A stretch of DNA of 9,817 bases from Burkholderiales bacterium (GCA_028869035.1 JAGWTL010000090.1:1-9817), one strand, 5' to 3'. Shown: positions 1 to 8,212, counted from the stretch's first letter. Translations and numbers: made by a program. The notes: generated by a model not told the origin, from the sequence alone.

Positions 1-2366
<2,366 letters not shown>

Positions 2367-2581
2367 GGGAGAGCTCCAGAGTTTAAAAACCGGGGTGCAC
2401 AAGCCGGCGCGATGCCGCTTGCGCCCATGCCGACGGCCAGCCTTTGCTCTTTTTCTGGTGGGGCGGTGCGGGGCATGGAAGAATCTATGGGTTAATTCGC
2501 GATTTTATTCCCCCCCAGCGGAAACCATGCTGTTTTTGCATGTAACTCGATAACAATTTCCATCCACCAGCGTCACCCGCC
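2367..2581. promoter_or_regulatory. Divergent ppsA/ppsR intergenic region
   Basis: This 215-bp region must hold the promoters of both divergent genes. It is more AT-rich at 2495-2560 than its surroundings. A TAAAAT hexamer on the minus strand (2502-2507) could be a -10 element for ppsA, but no good -35 lies at the right distance. A TTGCAT on the plus strand (2537-2542) has no suitably spaced -10 partner before ppsR. I see no clear operator, riboswitch or small gene. The promoter role is inferred from the gene arrangement; the individual elements are weak. Confidence 0.4.
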
Positions 2582-3403
2582 ATGCCCAACCGTACCGTCT
2601 TTTTCATTTCCGATGGCACCGGCATCACAGCCGAGACATTCGGCAATGCCATCCTGGCCCAGTTCGAGGTTGATCTGCACCACGTGCGCCTGCCCTTCAT
2701 CGACACCGTGGACAAGGCGCACCAGGCCGTTCGCCAGATCAACCACACGGCCGAGGTGGAAGGCAAAAAGCCCATCGTCTTCACCACCCTGGCCAACGAA
2801 GAGGTGCACCGGATCATCAACGAGGGCTGCCAGGGCATGATGCTGGACATGTTCGGCACCTTCGTGAACCCGTTGGAGGAAGAGCTGGGCATCAAGTCGC
2901 ACCACCGCATCGGCCGCTTCAGCGACGTGAGCAAGAGCCAGGCCTACCACGACCGCATCGAGGCCATCAACTTCTCGCTGGCGCACGACGACGGCCAGTC
3001 CAACCGCGACCTGGCCAGCTCCGACGTGATCCTGGTCGGGGTGAGCCGCAGCGGCAAGACACCGACCTCGCTGTATCTGGCCATGCAGTACGGCCTGAAG
3101 GCCTCCAACTACCCGCTGATCCCGGAAGACTTCGAGCGCCAGCACCTACCCCCGGCCCTAGTGCCGCACAAGGCCAAGATTTTCGGCCTGACCATCAACC
3201 CGGATCGCCTGAGCGAAATACGCAACGAACGCCGTCCCAACTCCAAGTACGCCTCGCTGGAGAACTGCCGCATGGAAGTGGCCGAGGCCGAGGCCATGAT
3301 GCGTCGCGCCGGCATTCGCTGGCTGTCCACCACGACCAAATCCATCGAGGAAATCGCCACCACCATCCTGCAGGAAATCCGGCCCGAGCGTCTGAGTTAC
3401 TGA
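2582..3403 (+). CDS. ppsR: PEP synthase regulatory protein (kinase/pyrophosphorylase, PSRP, DUF299)
   Basis: The 273-residue protein is a bifunctional regulator of PpsA. In this family it inactivates PpsA by ADP-dependent phosphorylation of the threonine near the catalytic His, and reactivates it by Pi-dependent removal of the phosphate, releasing pyrophosphate. The sequence opens with the family signature FFISDGTGITAETFGNAILAQF (residues 7-28). It has the P-loop-like nucleotide site GVSRSGKT at residues 153-160, followed by TPTSLYLA, and the conserved GLTINPDRL and RRPNSKYA segments. The length is normal for the family (about 270-277). No strong Shine-Dalgarno precedes the ATG, but the MPNRTVFFISDGTG start matches homologues. 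Its place divergent from ppsA fits its role. The stop is followed by a small 6-bp hairpin (3398-3412) without a T-tract, so no convincing terminator is visible. Confidence 0.97.
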   Translation: MPNRTVFFISDGTGITAETFGNAILAQFEVDLHHVRLPFIDTVDKAHQAVRQINHTAEVEGKKPIVFTTLANEEVHRIINEGCQGMMLDMFGTFVNPLEEELGIKSHHRIGRFSDVSKSQAYHDRIEAINFSLAHDDGQSNRDLASSDVILVGVSRSGKTPTSLYLAMQYGLKASNYPLIPEDFERQHLPPALVPHKAKIFGLTINPDRLSEIRNERRPNSKYASLENCRMEVAEAEAMMRRAGIRWLSTTTKSIEEIATTILQEIRPERLSY

Positions 3404-3434
3404 ACCTCAGTACCCCCAACACCCACCGGCCGGC

Positions 3435-3919
3435 GAACAGCTGCCGCAGGACGGTCCCGAATCGCCGCGCTTCCAAAGAAGATCTTCAACCCTCTTTTTA
3501 ACCGCTATGGTGGAAATATGAGGCACTACGGCCAGCATATAGACGCGGCGGTCATGCGCTCGCGCAGCCCCAGCCAGTACGTACGATCCGATGTGAGCTG
3601 CACGCTCTTTTTGGCCGACCCGCAAGAGTACGAAGGCGGCGAGCTGACCATCCACGACATGTTTGGCGCCCTGAAGGTCAAGCTCCCGGCGGGAGACATG
3701 GTGCTCTATCCCGGTTCCAGCCTGCACGAGGTGCTCCCCGTGACTGCAGGCTATCGGCTGGCCAGCTTCTTCTGGGTCGAGAGCATGGTGCGCAGCGAAG
3801 CCCGCTCTACGAGCTGGACATGAACCTGCTCAAATTGCGCCAGCAGCACGGCGAAACCGCCGAGACCACGGCGCTCACAGCGCACCTACCACAAGCTGCT
3901 GCGCATGTGGGCCGACACA
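3435..3919 (+). pseudogene. piuC: Remnant of PKHD-type Fe(II)/2-oxoglutarate hydroxylase (PiuC/YbiX family)
   Basis: Intact members of this family are about 225 residues and often sit beside TonB-dependent siderophore receptors. Here only pieces remain, in different frames. A short EQLP-like piece lies at 3435-3446. The core LPKKIFNPLFNRYGGN begins near 3470 and continues in the frame of an ATG at 3518. That frame covers QHID, DVSCTLFLADPQEYEGGEL, VKLPAGDMVLYPGSSLHEV and YRLASFFWVESM, then stops at 3821-3823. A +1-type break near 3800 is needed to read LYELDMNLLKLRQQHGE. Another near 3870-3883 returns to the first frame for TYHKLLRMWADT, the normal C-terminus of the family. About 60 N-terminal residues and some 20 internal residues are missing. 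The metal/cosubstrate residues of the fold survive: HxD at codons 3536-3544, and the distal His and Arg in SSLHEV and GYRLAS. The 101-codon ORF 3518-3823 could still be translated, but would lack helices needed for the normal fold. The pseudogene call is my inference from these breaks. Confidence 0.85.
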
Positions 3920-4540
3920 TGGAGCAGCCCCCCCGCGCTAGCACGCGTGCCCGACGGCGTGGTCACGCTGGCCGACCGTGAAGCCCAAGCCCGCACGCGG
4001 CTCGATGCGAACGCCCGGGCCTATTTCAGCGGCGGCGCAGTTGATGAAATCACACTGCGCGCCAACCGCAGCGCCTGGGATCAGCTGAAACTGCTGCCAC
4101 GTGTGCTGCGGCCGCTGGCCGGATGCCACACCCGTGTGCAGTTGCTGGGCCGCACCCTGGTCCATCCCATCCTGCTGGCCCCCGTGGCCCACCAGAAGCT
4201 GGCCCACCCCGATGGCGAACTCGCCACGGCCCATGCCGCCGCGGCCCTGGGCGCTGGCCTGGTGCTGAGCACCCGGGCCAGCGTGCCCCTGGAAGACGTG
4301 GCCCGCGCCGCACTGGGCGAGGCTGACCGCGGGCCCCTGTGGTTTCAGCTTTACCGGCAACCGGACCCGGGGTTCACGCGGGCACTGGTGCAACGCGCCG
4401 AGGCGGCCGGGTATGAAGCTCTGGTGCTGACGGTCGACGCGGCCACAAGTGGCGCCCGGCGCCCGCGACCGCGAGCGCCGGGCCGGTTTTCAATCTTCCA
4501 CCGGGCATCCGGGCCGTCAACCTAGAGGGCATGCAGGGAC
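3920..4540 (+). pseudogene. Truncated, frameshifted FMN-dependent alpha-hydroxy-acid oxidase/dehydrogenase
   Basis: The translation resembles the N-terminal half of the FMN_dh family (lactate/glycolate oxidase-like). It contains LADREAQARTRLDANARAYF then SGGAVDEITLRANR, LPRVLRPLAG, HPILLAPVAHQKLAHPDGEL, STRASVPLEDVA, WFQLYRQPD and ALVLTVDA. Near 4455-4463 the frame must shift to read RDRERRAGF. Near 4488 it must shift again to read NLPPGIRAVNLEGM, after which homology is lost. Full-length enzymes are about 350-390 residues; here the C-terminal half, with the catalytic His of the SNHGGR motif and the second FMN-binding part, is absent. A GTG at 3947 may have been the original start. The reading frame also runs open from the piuC tail just upstream (ATG at 3905), which explains why an apparent 206-codon ORF exists. 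A functional oxidase is not expected. Confidence 0.85.
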
Positions 4541-4597
4541 CACCCCCGCCCTGCTCGACACTGGGCAACCCCAAGCTCCGCGCTGAACACCGCCTTC

Positions 4598-4631
4598 CAT
4601 GCGCAGGCGCAAAATCTTGCGCCTGCGCATG
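4598..4631. repeat. Perfect 15-bp inverted repeat with 4-nt loop
   Basis: The arms CATGCGCAGGCGCAA (4598-4612) and TTGCGCCTGCGCATG (4617-4631) are exact reverse complements separated by AATC. RNA from either strand would form a strong GC-rich hairpin. It lies between the decayed oxidase and the tonB promoter. The downstream bases ATTTACCTT on the plus strand are only moderately T-rich, so it is an imperfect terminator at best. It could also be a dispersed chromosomal repeat or a scar of the event that truncated the oxidase. The structure is certain; its role is not. Confidence 0.8.
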
Positions 4632-4638
4632 ATTTACC

Positions 4639-4669
4639 TTGATTAATAATAATGCTTCTCATTTATGAT
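4639..4669 (+). promoter_or_regulatory. Candidate promoter of the tonB operon
   Basis: A TTGATT hexamer at 4639-4644 (4 of 6 matches to TTGACA) and TATGAT at 4664-4669 (5 of 6 matches to TATAAT) lie in the most AT-rich stretch of the window, directly upstream of tonB. The 19-bp spacer is longer than ideal. The proposed Fur box lies inside this spacer, the usual position for Fur repression. If this is the -10, transcription would begin close to 4676-4680. Assignment is inference. Confidence 0.45.
4647..4661. promoter_or_regulatory. Fur-box-like operator upstream of tonB
   Basis: TAATAATGCTTCTCA matches the 7-1-7 Fur consensus TGATAATnATTATCA at 11 of 14 specified positions. The surrounding sequence AATGCTTCTCATT resembles the NAT-repeat style of Fur sites in proteobacteria. 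It precedes tonB-exbB-exbD-hemP, a classic Fur-repressed set, and overlaps the candidate promoter. Known biology supports the interpretation; binding itself is inferred. Confidence 0.65.
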
Positions 4670-4748
4670 TTACATCATGTCGACCTTGATCCTCCCCGGC
4701 AGCCTGGCGCTTGTCGCGCTGACCTCCTGCTGGATCTTCAGGAAATAG
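4665..4748 (+). CDS. Possible 27-residue hydrophobic leader ORF upstream of tonB
   Basis: An ORF reads MIYIMSTLILPGSLALVALTSCWIFRK and ends 37 nt before tonB. A second in-frame ATG at 4677 would give 23 residues. It has a continuous hydrophobic stretch of about 20 residues ending in Arg-Lys, the pattern of a single membrane-spanning microprotein. No Shine-Dalgarno precedes either ATG. If the candidate -10 at 4664-4669 is right, the 4677 ATG would lie at or next to the transcript 5' end, allowing leaderless translation. I do not recognise a family. It could equally be chance, since short ORFs are common. Confidence 0.25.
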   Translation: MIYIMSTLILPGSLALVALTSCWIFRK

Positions 4749-4785
4749 CAGCCTCCTGCTGCCCCAGCGGCCGACACCCGACAAT

Positions 4786-5457
4786 ATGAAACTCACCGCA
4801 GCCAAACCACCCCTCATGAACCGTCGCATGCTCATCGCCGCCAGCGTGGTGGTGCTGCACGTATTCGTGCTGTGGGCCTTGCAGTCCGGACTGATGCACC
4901 GCGCGGTGGAGGTCATCATCCCGGGTGAAATCCTGAGCGACATCATCAGCCCGCCTGCGCCGCAGCAGACCCGTCAGTCACAGGCGCCGACCCCGCCGCG
5001 CAAGCTCGAGCCGCAGCCGCCCAAGCCGCAGGCGCAGCCGGTACAAGCGCAGCAGACCGTCCCCCCGGAGCCCTCCCCCCTCGTGGCGCCGGCGGCGCCG
5101 GCCGCCGCTGCGCCGGCCGCCATCGAGGCCAGCACCGTGGCCGCCACGCCCGCCGCACTGCCGGCGCCGACGCGCATCGAGCTGCCCTCCAGCGACGCGA
5201 CCTACTTGAACAATCCCAGACCGGCCTACCCGGCCCTGAGCCGCCGTCTGGGCGAACAGGGCAAGGTCGTGGTGCGCGTGCTGATCGGCATCGACGGCAA
5301 GGCCGAACAGGTCGAGATCCGTCGCTCCAGCGGTTATGACCGGCTGGACCAGTCCGCCCTGGCCACCGTGCGCAGCTGGCGCTACGCACCGGGCAAACGC
5401 AACGGCATCCCCGAGGCCATGTGGTTCGAGGTGCCCATCATCTACCTGCTCGAATAA
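4786..5457 (+). CDS. tonB: TonB energy-transducing protein
   Basis: TonB spans the inner membrane and periplasm and passes energy from ExbB/ExbD to outer-membrane siderophore and heme receptors. The 223-residue product has a short cytoplasmic N-terminus and one membrane anchor at about residues 15-36. His25 in the anchor corresponds to the conserved anchor histidine of TonB. A Pro/Ala/Gln-rich periplasmic spacer covers roughly residues 50-140 (repeated PQPPKPQAQP-type and APAAPAAAAPAA-type stretches). The C-terminal domain starts near residue 143 with NPRPAYPALSRRLGEQG and includes KAEQVEIRRSSGYDRLDQSA and VRSWRYAPG. No clear Shine-Dalgarno precedes the ATG at 4786; in-frame ATGs at 4816 and 4828 are alternatives, but 4816 has no better site. 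It is first of a four-gene operon and 20 nt before exbB. The C-terminal domain makes the identification firm. Confidence 0.95.
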   Translation: MKLTAAKPPLMNRRMLIAASVVVLHVFVLWALQSGLMHRAVEVIIPGEILSDIISPPAPQQTRQSQAPTPPRKLEPQPPKPQAQPVQAQQTVPPEPSPLVAPAAPAAAAPAAIEASTVAATPAALPAPTRIELPSSDATYLNNPRPAYPALSRRLGEQGKVVVRVLIGIDGKAEQVEIRRSSGYDRLDQSALATVRSWRYAPGKRNGIPEAMWFEVPIIYLLE

Positions 5458-5467
5458 TTTCTTATCC

Positions 5468-5471
5468 GGAG
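5468..5471 (+). promoter_or_regulatory. Ribosome binding site fixing the exbB start
   Basis: GGAG lies 6 nt before the ATG at 5478. It supports that start over the in-frame ATG at 5421, which is inside tonB and would add 19 residues with no family match. Confidence 0.8.
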
Positions 5472-5477
5472 TTTTTT

Positions 5478-6188
5478 ATGGAATCGCAATTCGGTCTGTT
5501 CAACGTCTGGGCCCAGGGTGACTGGGTCACGCGCGGTGTCGCCCTGCTGCTGCTGGGCATGTCGCTGGCGTCGTGGATGGTGATCCTCCTGAAGGCCATC
5601 GACATCGTGCGTTACAAGAAGCTGGCCGACCAGGCCGAGGGCTTCTGGCACAGCGCCGATTTCGCCGAGGGCCTGGCCAAGCTCGGCTCGCAGGAGGACA
5701 ACCCCTTCCGCAACCTCGCCGAAGAAGGCCGCGAGGCCGCGGCGCACCACCGCAACACCAAGGCCCATCTGCACGACAGCCTGGACATCAGCGACTGGGT
5801 CACGCGCTGCCTGCGCAACAGCATCGACAACGCCACGGCCCGCCTGCAGTCCGGCCTGGCCGTGCTGGCTTCGGTGGGCTCCACCGCCCCCTTCGTCGGC
5901 CTGTTCGGCACGGTCTGGGGCATCTACCACGCCCTGCTGAGCATCGGCGTGGCCGGCCAGGCCACCATCGACAAGGTGGCCGGCCCGATCGGCGAGGCGC
6001 TGATCATGACGGCCCTCGGCCTGGCCGTGGCCATCCCCGCCGTGCTGGGTTACAACGCTCTGGTGCGGGGCAACAAGTCCATCCTGGGCAAGCTGGGCAG
6101 CTTCGCCCATGACCTGCACGCCTACTTCGTCACCGGCGCGCGCGTCGGCGGCGGCGACGCCAAGGTCGTGCCCATGAAGAAAGCCTGA
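5478..6188 (+). CDS. exbB: Biopolymer transport protein ExbB (TonB-system proton channel subunit)
   Basis: ExbB forms the inner-membrane pentameric channel that, with ExbD, harvests the proton motive force for TonB. The 236-residue protein has the expected three membrane segments: about residues 18-40, 125-148 and 172-195. A cytoplasmic loop separates the first two. The MotA/TolQ/ExbB signature is clear: LASVGSTAPFVGLFGTVWGI (residues 130-149) and GPIGEALIMTALGLAVAIPA (169-188). Glu173 and Thr178 match the conserved channel-lining residues of the last helix. The start at 5478 is set by a GGAG site. It lies between tonB (20-nt gap) and exbD (4-nt gap), consistent with co-transcription. TolQ is the main alternative, but the tonB/exbD/hemP context favours ExbB. 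Confidence 0.95.
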   Translation: MESQFGLFNVWAQGDWVTRGVALLLLGMSLASWMVILLKAIDIVRYKKLADQAEGFWHSADFAEGLAKLGSQEDNPFRNLAEEGREAAAHHRNTKAHLHDSLDISDWVTRCLRNSIDNATARLQSGLAVLASVGSTAPFVGLFGTVWGIYHALLSIGVAGQATIDKVAGPIGEALIMTALGLAVAIPAVLGYNALVRGNKSILGKLGSFAHDLHAYFVTGARVGGGDAKVVPMKKA

Positions 6189-6192
6189 TGCC

Positions 6193-6603
6193 ATGGCCTT
6201 CGGAACCCAGGACGACACCGACGAGGTGATGAACGAGATCAACATGACGCCGCTGGTCGATGTCATGCTGGTGCTGCTCATCATCTTCATCATCACCGTG
6301 CCGGTGATGAAACACGCCGTCAACGTGGACCTGCCCCGGGCCACGAGCCAGCGCGAGGAGATCAGGCCTGAGACGCTGCGCCTGTCGATCGACGCCGCCG
6401 GCACCTACTACCTCAACGGCAACCAGGTCAGTGATACCGACCTACCGGGCCTGCTGCAGGCCGAAGGCGCGCGCACGCCCCAGCCCGACCTGCACATCAA
6501 CGGCGACAAGGCCGTGCGCTACGAGCGCGTGGCCCAGGCCATGGCCATGGCCCACCAGGCCGGTTTGCGCAAGATCGGCTTTGTGTCCGAGCCCAGGCGC
6601 TGA
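6193..6603 (+). CDS. exbD: Biopolymer transport protein ExbD
   Basis: ExbD is the second component of the TonB motor, with one membrane helix inside the ExbB pentamer and a periplasmic domain. The 136-residue product shows the family signature NEINMTPLVDVMLVLLIIFI at residues 14-33. The essential proton-carrying Asp is residue 23. The periplasmic part contains VDLPRATSQ and ends GLRKIGFVSEP, typical of ExbD/TolR. The ATG follows exbB by 4 nt, with only a weak purine-rich AAGAAAG upstream, which suggests translational coupling. The length is normal for the family. Confidence 0.95.
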   Translation: MAFGTQDDTDEVMNEINMTPLVDVMLVLLIIFIITVPVMKHAVNVDLPRATSQREEIRPETLRLSIDAAGTYYLNGNQVSDTDLPGLLQAEGARTPQPDLHINGDKAVRYERVAQAMAMAHQAGLRKIGFVSEPRR

Positions 6604-6617
6604 AGACGGGTGGCAGC

Positions 6618-6830
6618 ATGACGACAGCGATGAACGCCTCCCCGCACAGCCCGGCGCTCACCGCCGCGGCGCAGCCCGGCTGCACGGCCGCCGCTGCACG
6701 GGCACCGGCCGCCCCGCCGCTGGACAGCGCCGCCCTGCTGCAAGGTGGCAAGGCGGTCACGATCCGCCACAACGGCGAGGTCTACCGCCTGCAGGCCACA
6801 CGCCAGGGCAAGCTGATCCTGACCAAATGA
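6618..6830 (+). CDS. hemP: Hemin uptake protein HemP (HmuP-like)
   Basis: HemP/HmuP is a small cytoplasmic protein associated with heme-uptake operons; in some bacteria the HmuP homologue acts as a co-activator of heme-receptor transcription. The 70-residue product carries the diagnostic C-terminal block HNGEVYRLQATRQGKLILTK (residues 51-70), preceded by LDSAALLQGGKAVTI. The first 35 or so residues are a low-complexity Ala/Pro/Thr-rich extension. An in-frame ATG at 6630 is a possible shorter start; neither has a strong Shine-Dalgarno. It lies 14 nt after exbD and is followed by a hairpin terminator, so it looks like the last gene of the operon. Confidence 0.9.
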   Translation: MTTAMNASPHSPALTAAAQPGCTAAAARAPAAPPLDSAALLQGGKAVTIRHNGEVYRLQATRQGKLILTK

Positions 6831-6831
6831 A

Positions 6832-6856
6832 GGGGGGGCCTGACGGGCCCCTTGTT
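6832..6856 (+). terminator. Rho-independent-type terminator after hemP
   Basis: GGGGCC (6835-6840) and GGCCCC (6846-6851) form a 6-bp GC stem around TGACG. Two more G-U pairs are possible, followed by TTGTT. The T-tract is short, but the hairpin starts only 2 nt after the hemP stop. It sits between convergent genes and may also end the minus-strand transcript. Confidence 0.65.
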
Positions 6857-6874
6857 CATGGCCAAGGCGGCAAC

Positions 6875-7282
6875 TTACAGGCCGATGGCAGCGATACCGG
6901 CGCGCGCGATCTGCGCGTCTTCCACCGACTTCACGCCACTGACACCCACGGCGCCCAGGCACTGGCCGTCCTTCATGATGGGCACGCCGCCCTCGAGCAG
7001 CCCGTCCAGGCCCGGGGCGCTGAGAAAAGAAACACGACCGCCGTTGATCATCTCTTCGTAGATGCGGCTCTCGCGACGGCCCAGGGCCGAAGTGCGCGCC
7101 TTGGCCGGCGCGATCTGCGAGGAAATCGGGGCGGCGCCGTCCAGACGTTGCAGCCACAGCAGGTGACCCCCATCGTCAACGATGGAAATGCTGACTGCCC
7201 AGTTGTTCTTGAGCGCCTCGGCCTCGGCGGCGGCGGCGATGGCCTTGATGTCGGCGAGCTGGAGGATGGATTTGGTTTGCAT
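6875..7282 (-). CDS. GlcG/HbpS-family heme-binding-like protein (DUF336)
   Basis: The 135-residue product starts MQTKSILQLADIKAIAAAAE and has the family's central IVDDGGHLLWLQRLDGA. It continues with AKARTSALGRRES and a C-terminal EGGVPIMKDGQCLGAVGVSG, which define the GlcG/HbpS (DUF336) fold. Members include the secreted heme-binding HbpS of streptomycetes and GlcG of glycolate operons; most are functionally undefined. No signal peptide is present with the 7282 start. An in-frame ATG at 7318 would add MLAVVILLPFSV, a short hydrophobic stretch without positive charge, so export is not well supported. No Shine-Dalgarno is obvious for either start. It is convergent with the hemP operon. Proximity to heme-uptake genes is suggestive, but heme binding cannot be read from the sequence. 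Confidence 0.85.
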   Translation of the reverse strand: MQTKSILQLADIKAIAAAAEAEALKNNWAVSISIVDDGGHLLWLQRLDGAAPISSQIAPAKARTSALGRRESRIYEEMINGGRVSFLSAPGLDGLLEGGVPIMKDGQCLGAVGVSGVKSVEDAQIARAGIAAIGL

Positions 7283-7417
7283 GACGGAAAAGGGCAAAAG
7301 AATGACAACTGCAAGCATAGCCCCAGATGCCGGGGTTTCGGCAGCACCGTGTCGCAAAACAGCCCTGACAAATACACAGGGTACGTGGTGGATTACGGCC
7401 GGCGCCTTGAATCCGCC

Positions 7418-7423
7418 TAGAAT
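7418..7423 (+). promoter_or_regulatory. Possible -10 element for the BI-1 family gene
   Basis: TAGAAT lies 49 nt before the ATG at 7472 and matches the -10 consensus at 5 of 6 positions. No convincing -35 is seen 16-18 nt upstream. Assignment is tentative. Confidence 0.35.
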
Positions 7424-7440
7424 GGCCGCAACTGTGCAAT

Positions 7441-7464
7441 GCCTCTTGCGAGGCTTACAAGGAG
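7441..7464 (+). promoter_or_regulatory. Leader hairpin and strong ribosome binding site of the BI-1 family gene
   Basis: GCCTC (7441-7445) and GAGGC (7450-7454) can pair around TTGC. Four nt later AAGGAG (7459-7464) sits 7 nt before the ATG at 7472. This strong Shine-Dalgarno decides the start against an in-frame ATG at 7439. The hairpin is short, and any control of translation is speculative. Confidence 0.6.
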
Positions 7465-7471
7465 AGACGAC

Positions 7472-8170
7472 ATGAGCGAACAAGTTCAACCCTACGGACA
7501 GACCGGCTACGGCCAGGTGCTCTCCGCCACGGAACGCAACAAGGTGCTGCGTAACACCTACTGGCTGCTGGCCCTGAGCCTGCTGCCCACCGTCGCCGGC
7601 GCCTGGCTCGGCGTGGCCACAGGCATCACCGCCTCCCTGACCGGCTTCCTCGGCCTGATCGTCTTCCTGGGCGGCGCCTTCGGCTTCATCTACGCCATCG
7701 AGAAGACCAAGAACTCGGCTGCCGGCGTGCCGGTGCTGCTGGGCTTCACCTTCTTCATGGGCCTGATGCTCTCGCGCCTGATCGCCATGGTGCTGGGTTT
7801 CAAGAACGGCGCCGACCTGGTCATGACCGCCTTCGCGGGCACGGCCGGCGTGTTCTTCGTCATGGCCAGCCTGGCCACGGTCATCAAGCGTGACCTCTCG
7901 GGCATGGGCAAGTGGCTCTTCGTCGGCGCCATCGTGCTGATGGTGGGCGGCATCATCAACGTCTTTGTCGGCTCCAGCACCGGCATGATCGTGATCTCCA
8001 TGCTGGCCATCGGCATCTTCAGCGCGTACATGCTGTACGACATCAAGCAGATCATCGACGGCGGCGAGACCAACTACATCAGCGCCACCCTGGCCCTGTA
8101 CCTGGACATCGTCAACGTGTTCCAGAGCCTGCTGGCCCTGCTGGGCATCTTCGGCGGTGAGCGCGAATAA
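7472..8170 (+). CDS. Bax inhibitor-1 / YccA family membrane protein
   Basis: The 232-residue protein has seven hydrophobic segments after a short hydrophilic N-terminus (about residues 1-28). They lie at roughly 30-48, 52-76, 86-108, 115-137, 148-166, 170-190 and 204-228. The conserved C-terminal block LYDIKQIIDGG and ALYLDIVNVFQSLLALLGI identifies the Bax1-I (UPF0005) family. Asp190 and Asp212 match the aspartate pair that in the Bacillus homologue YetJ forms a pH-sensitive calcium-leak gate. E. coli YccA of this family interacts with FtsH; which role applies here cannot be told from the sequence. It has its own Shine-Dalgarno and terminator, so it is probably monocistronic. It is divergent from the GlcG/HbpS-like gene. 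Confidence 0.93.
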   Translation: MSEQVQPYGQTGYGQVLSATERNKVLRNTYWLLALSLLPTVAGAWLGVATGITASLTGFLGLIVFLGGAFGFIYAIEKTKNSAAGVPVLLGFTFFMGLMLSRLIAMVLGFKNGADLVMTAFAGTAGVFFVMASLATVIKRDLSGMGKWLFVGAIVLMVGGIINVFVGSSTGMIVISMLAIGIFSAYMLYDIKQIIDGGETNYISATLALYLDIVNVFQSLLALLGIFGGERE

Positions 8171-8185
8171 GCCACCTGCCCTGAC

Positions 8186-8212
8186 AAAAAAGGCCCTGCG
8201 GGGCCTTTTTTT
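8186..8212 (+). terminator. Rho-independent terminator after the BI-1 family gene
   Basis: AAAAAAGGCCC (8186-8196) pairs perfectly with GGGCCTTTTTT (8201-8211) around TGCG, giving an 11-bp stem with a seven-T tail. It begins 15 nt after the stop codon. The A-tract makes it potentially active in both directions. Confidence 0.93.

Noticed and set aside
3398..3412. Small inverted repeat TACTGA-ACC-TCAGTA over the ppsR stop as a terminator
   Set aside because: The stem is only 6 bp, AT-containing and without a T-tract.
3905..4525. The 206-codon frame as an intact hydroxy-acid oxidase
   Set aside because: It begins inside the piuC C-terminus, ends at a stop created by frameshift, and lacks the catalytic C-terminal half.
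4940..5170. Repetitive CCG/CAG/GCC-rich stretch as a microsatellite or mobile repeat
   Set aside because: It is the coding sequence of the normal Pro/Ala/Gln-rich periplasmic spacer of TonB.
5421..5477. An upstream start for exbB inside tonB
   Set aside because: The extra 19 residues have no ExbB counterpart, and a GGAG site lies 6 nt before the ATG at 5478.
5442..6404. A 320-codon minus-strand frame opposite exbB and exbD
   Set aside because: It is antisense to two firmly identified genes, with biased His/Asp/Gln/Gly/Val composition and no recognisable domain.
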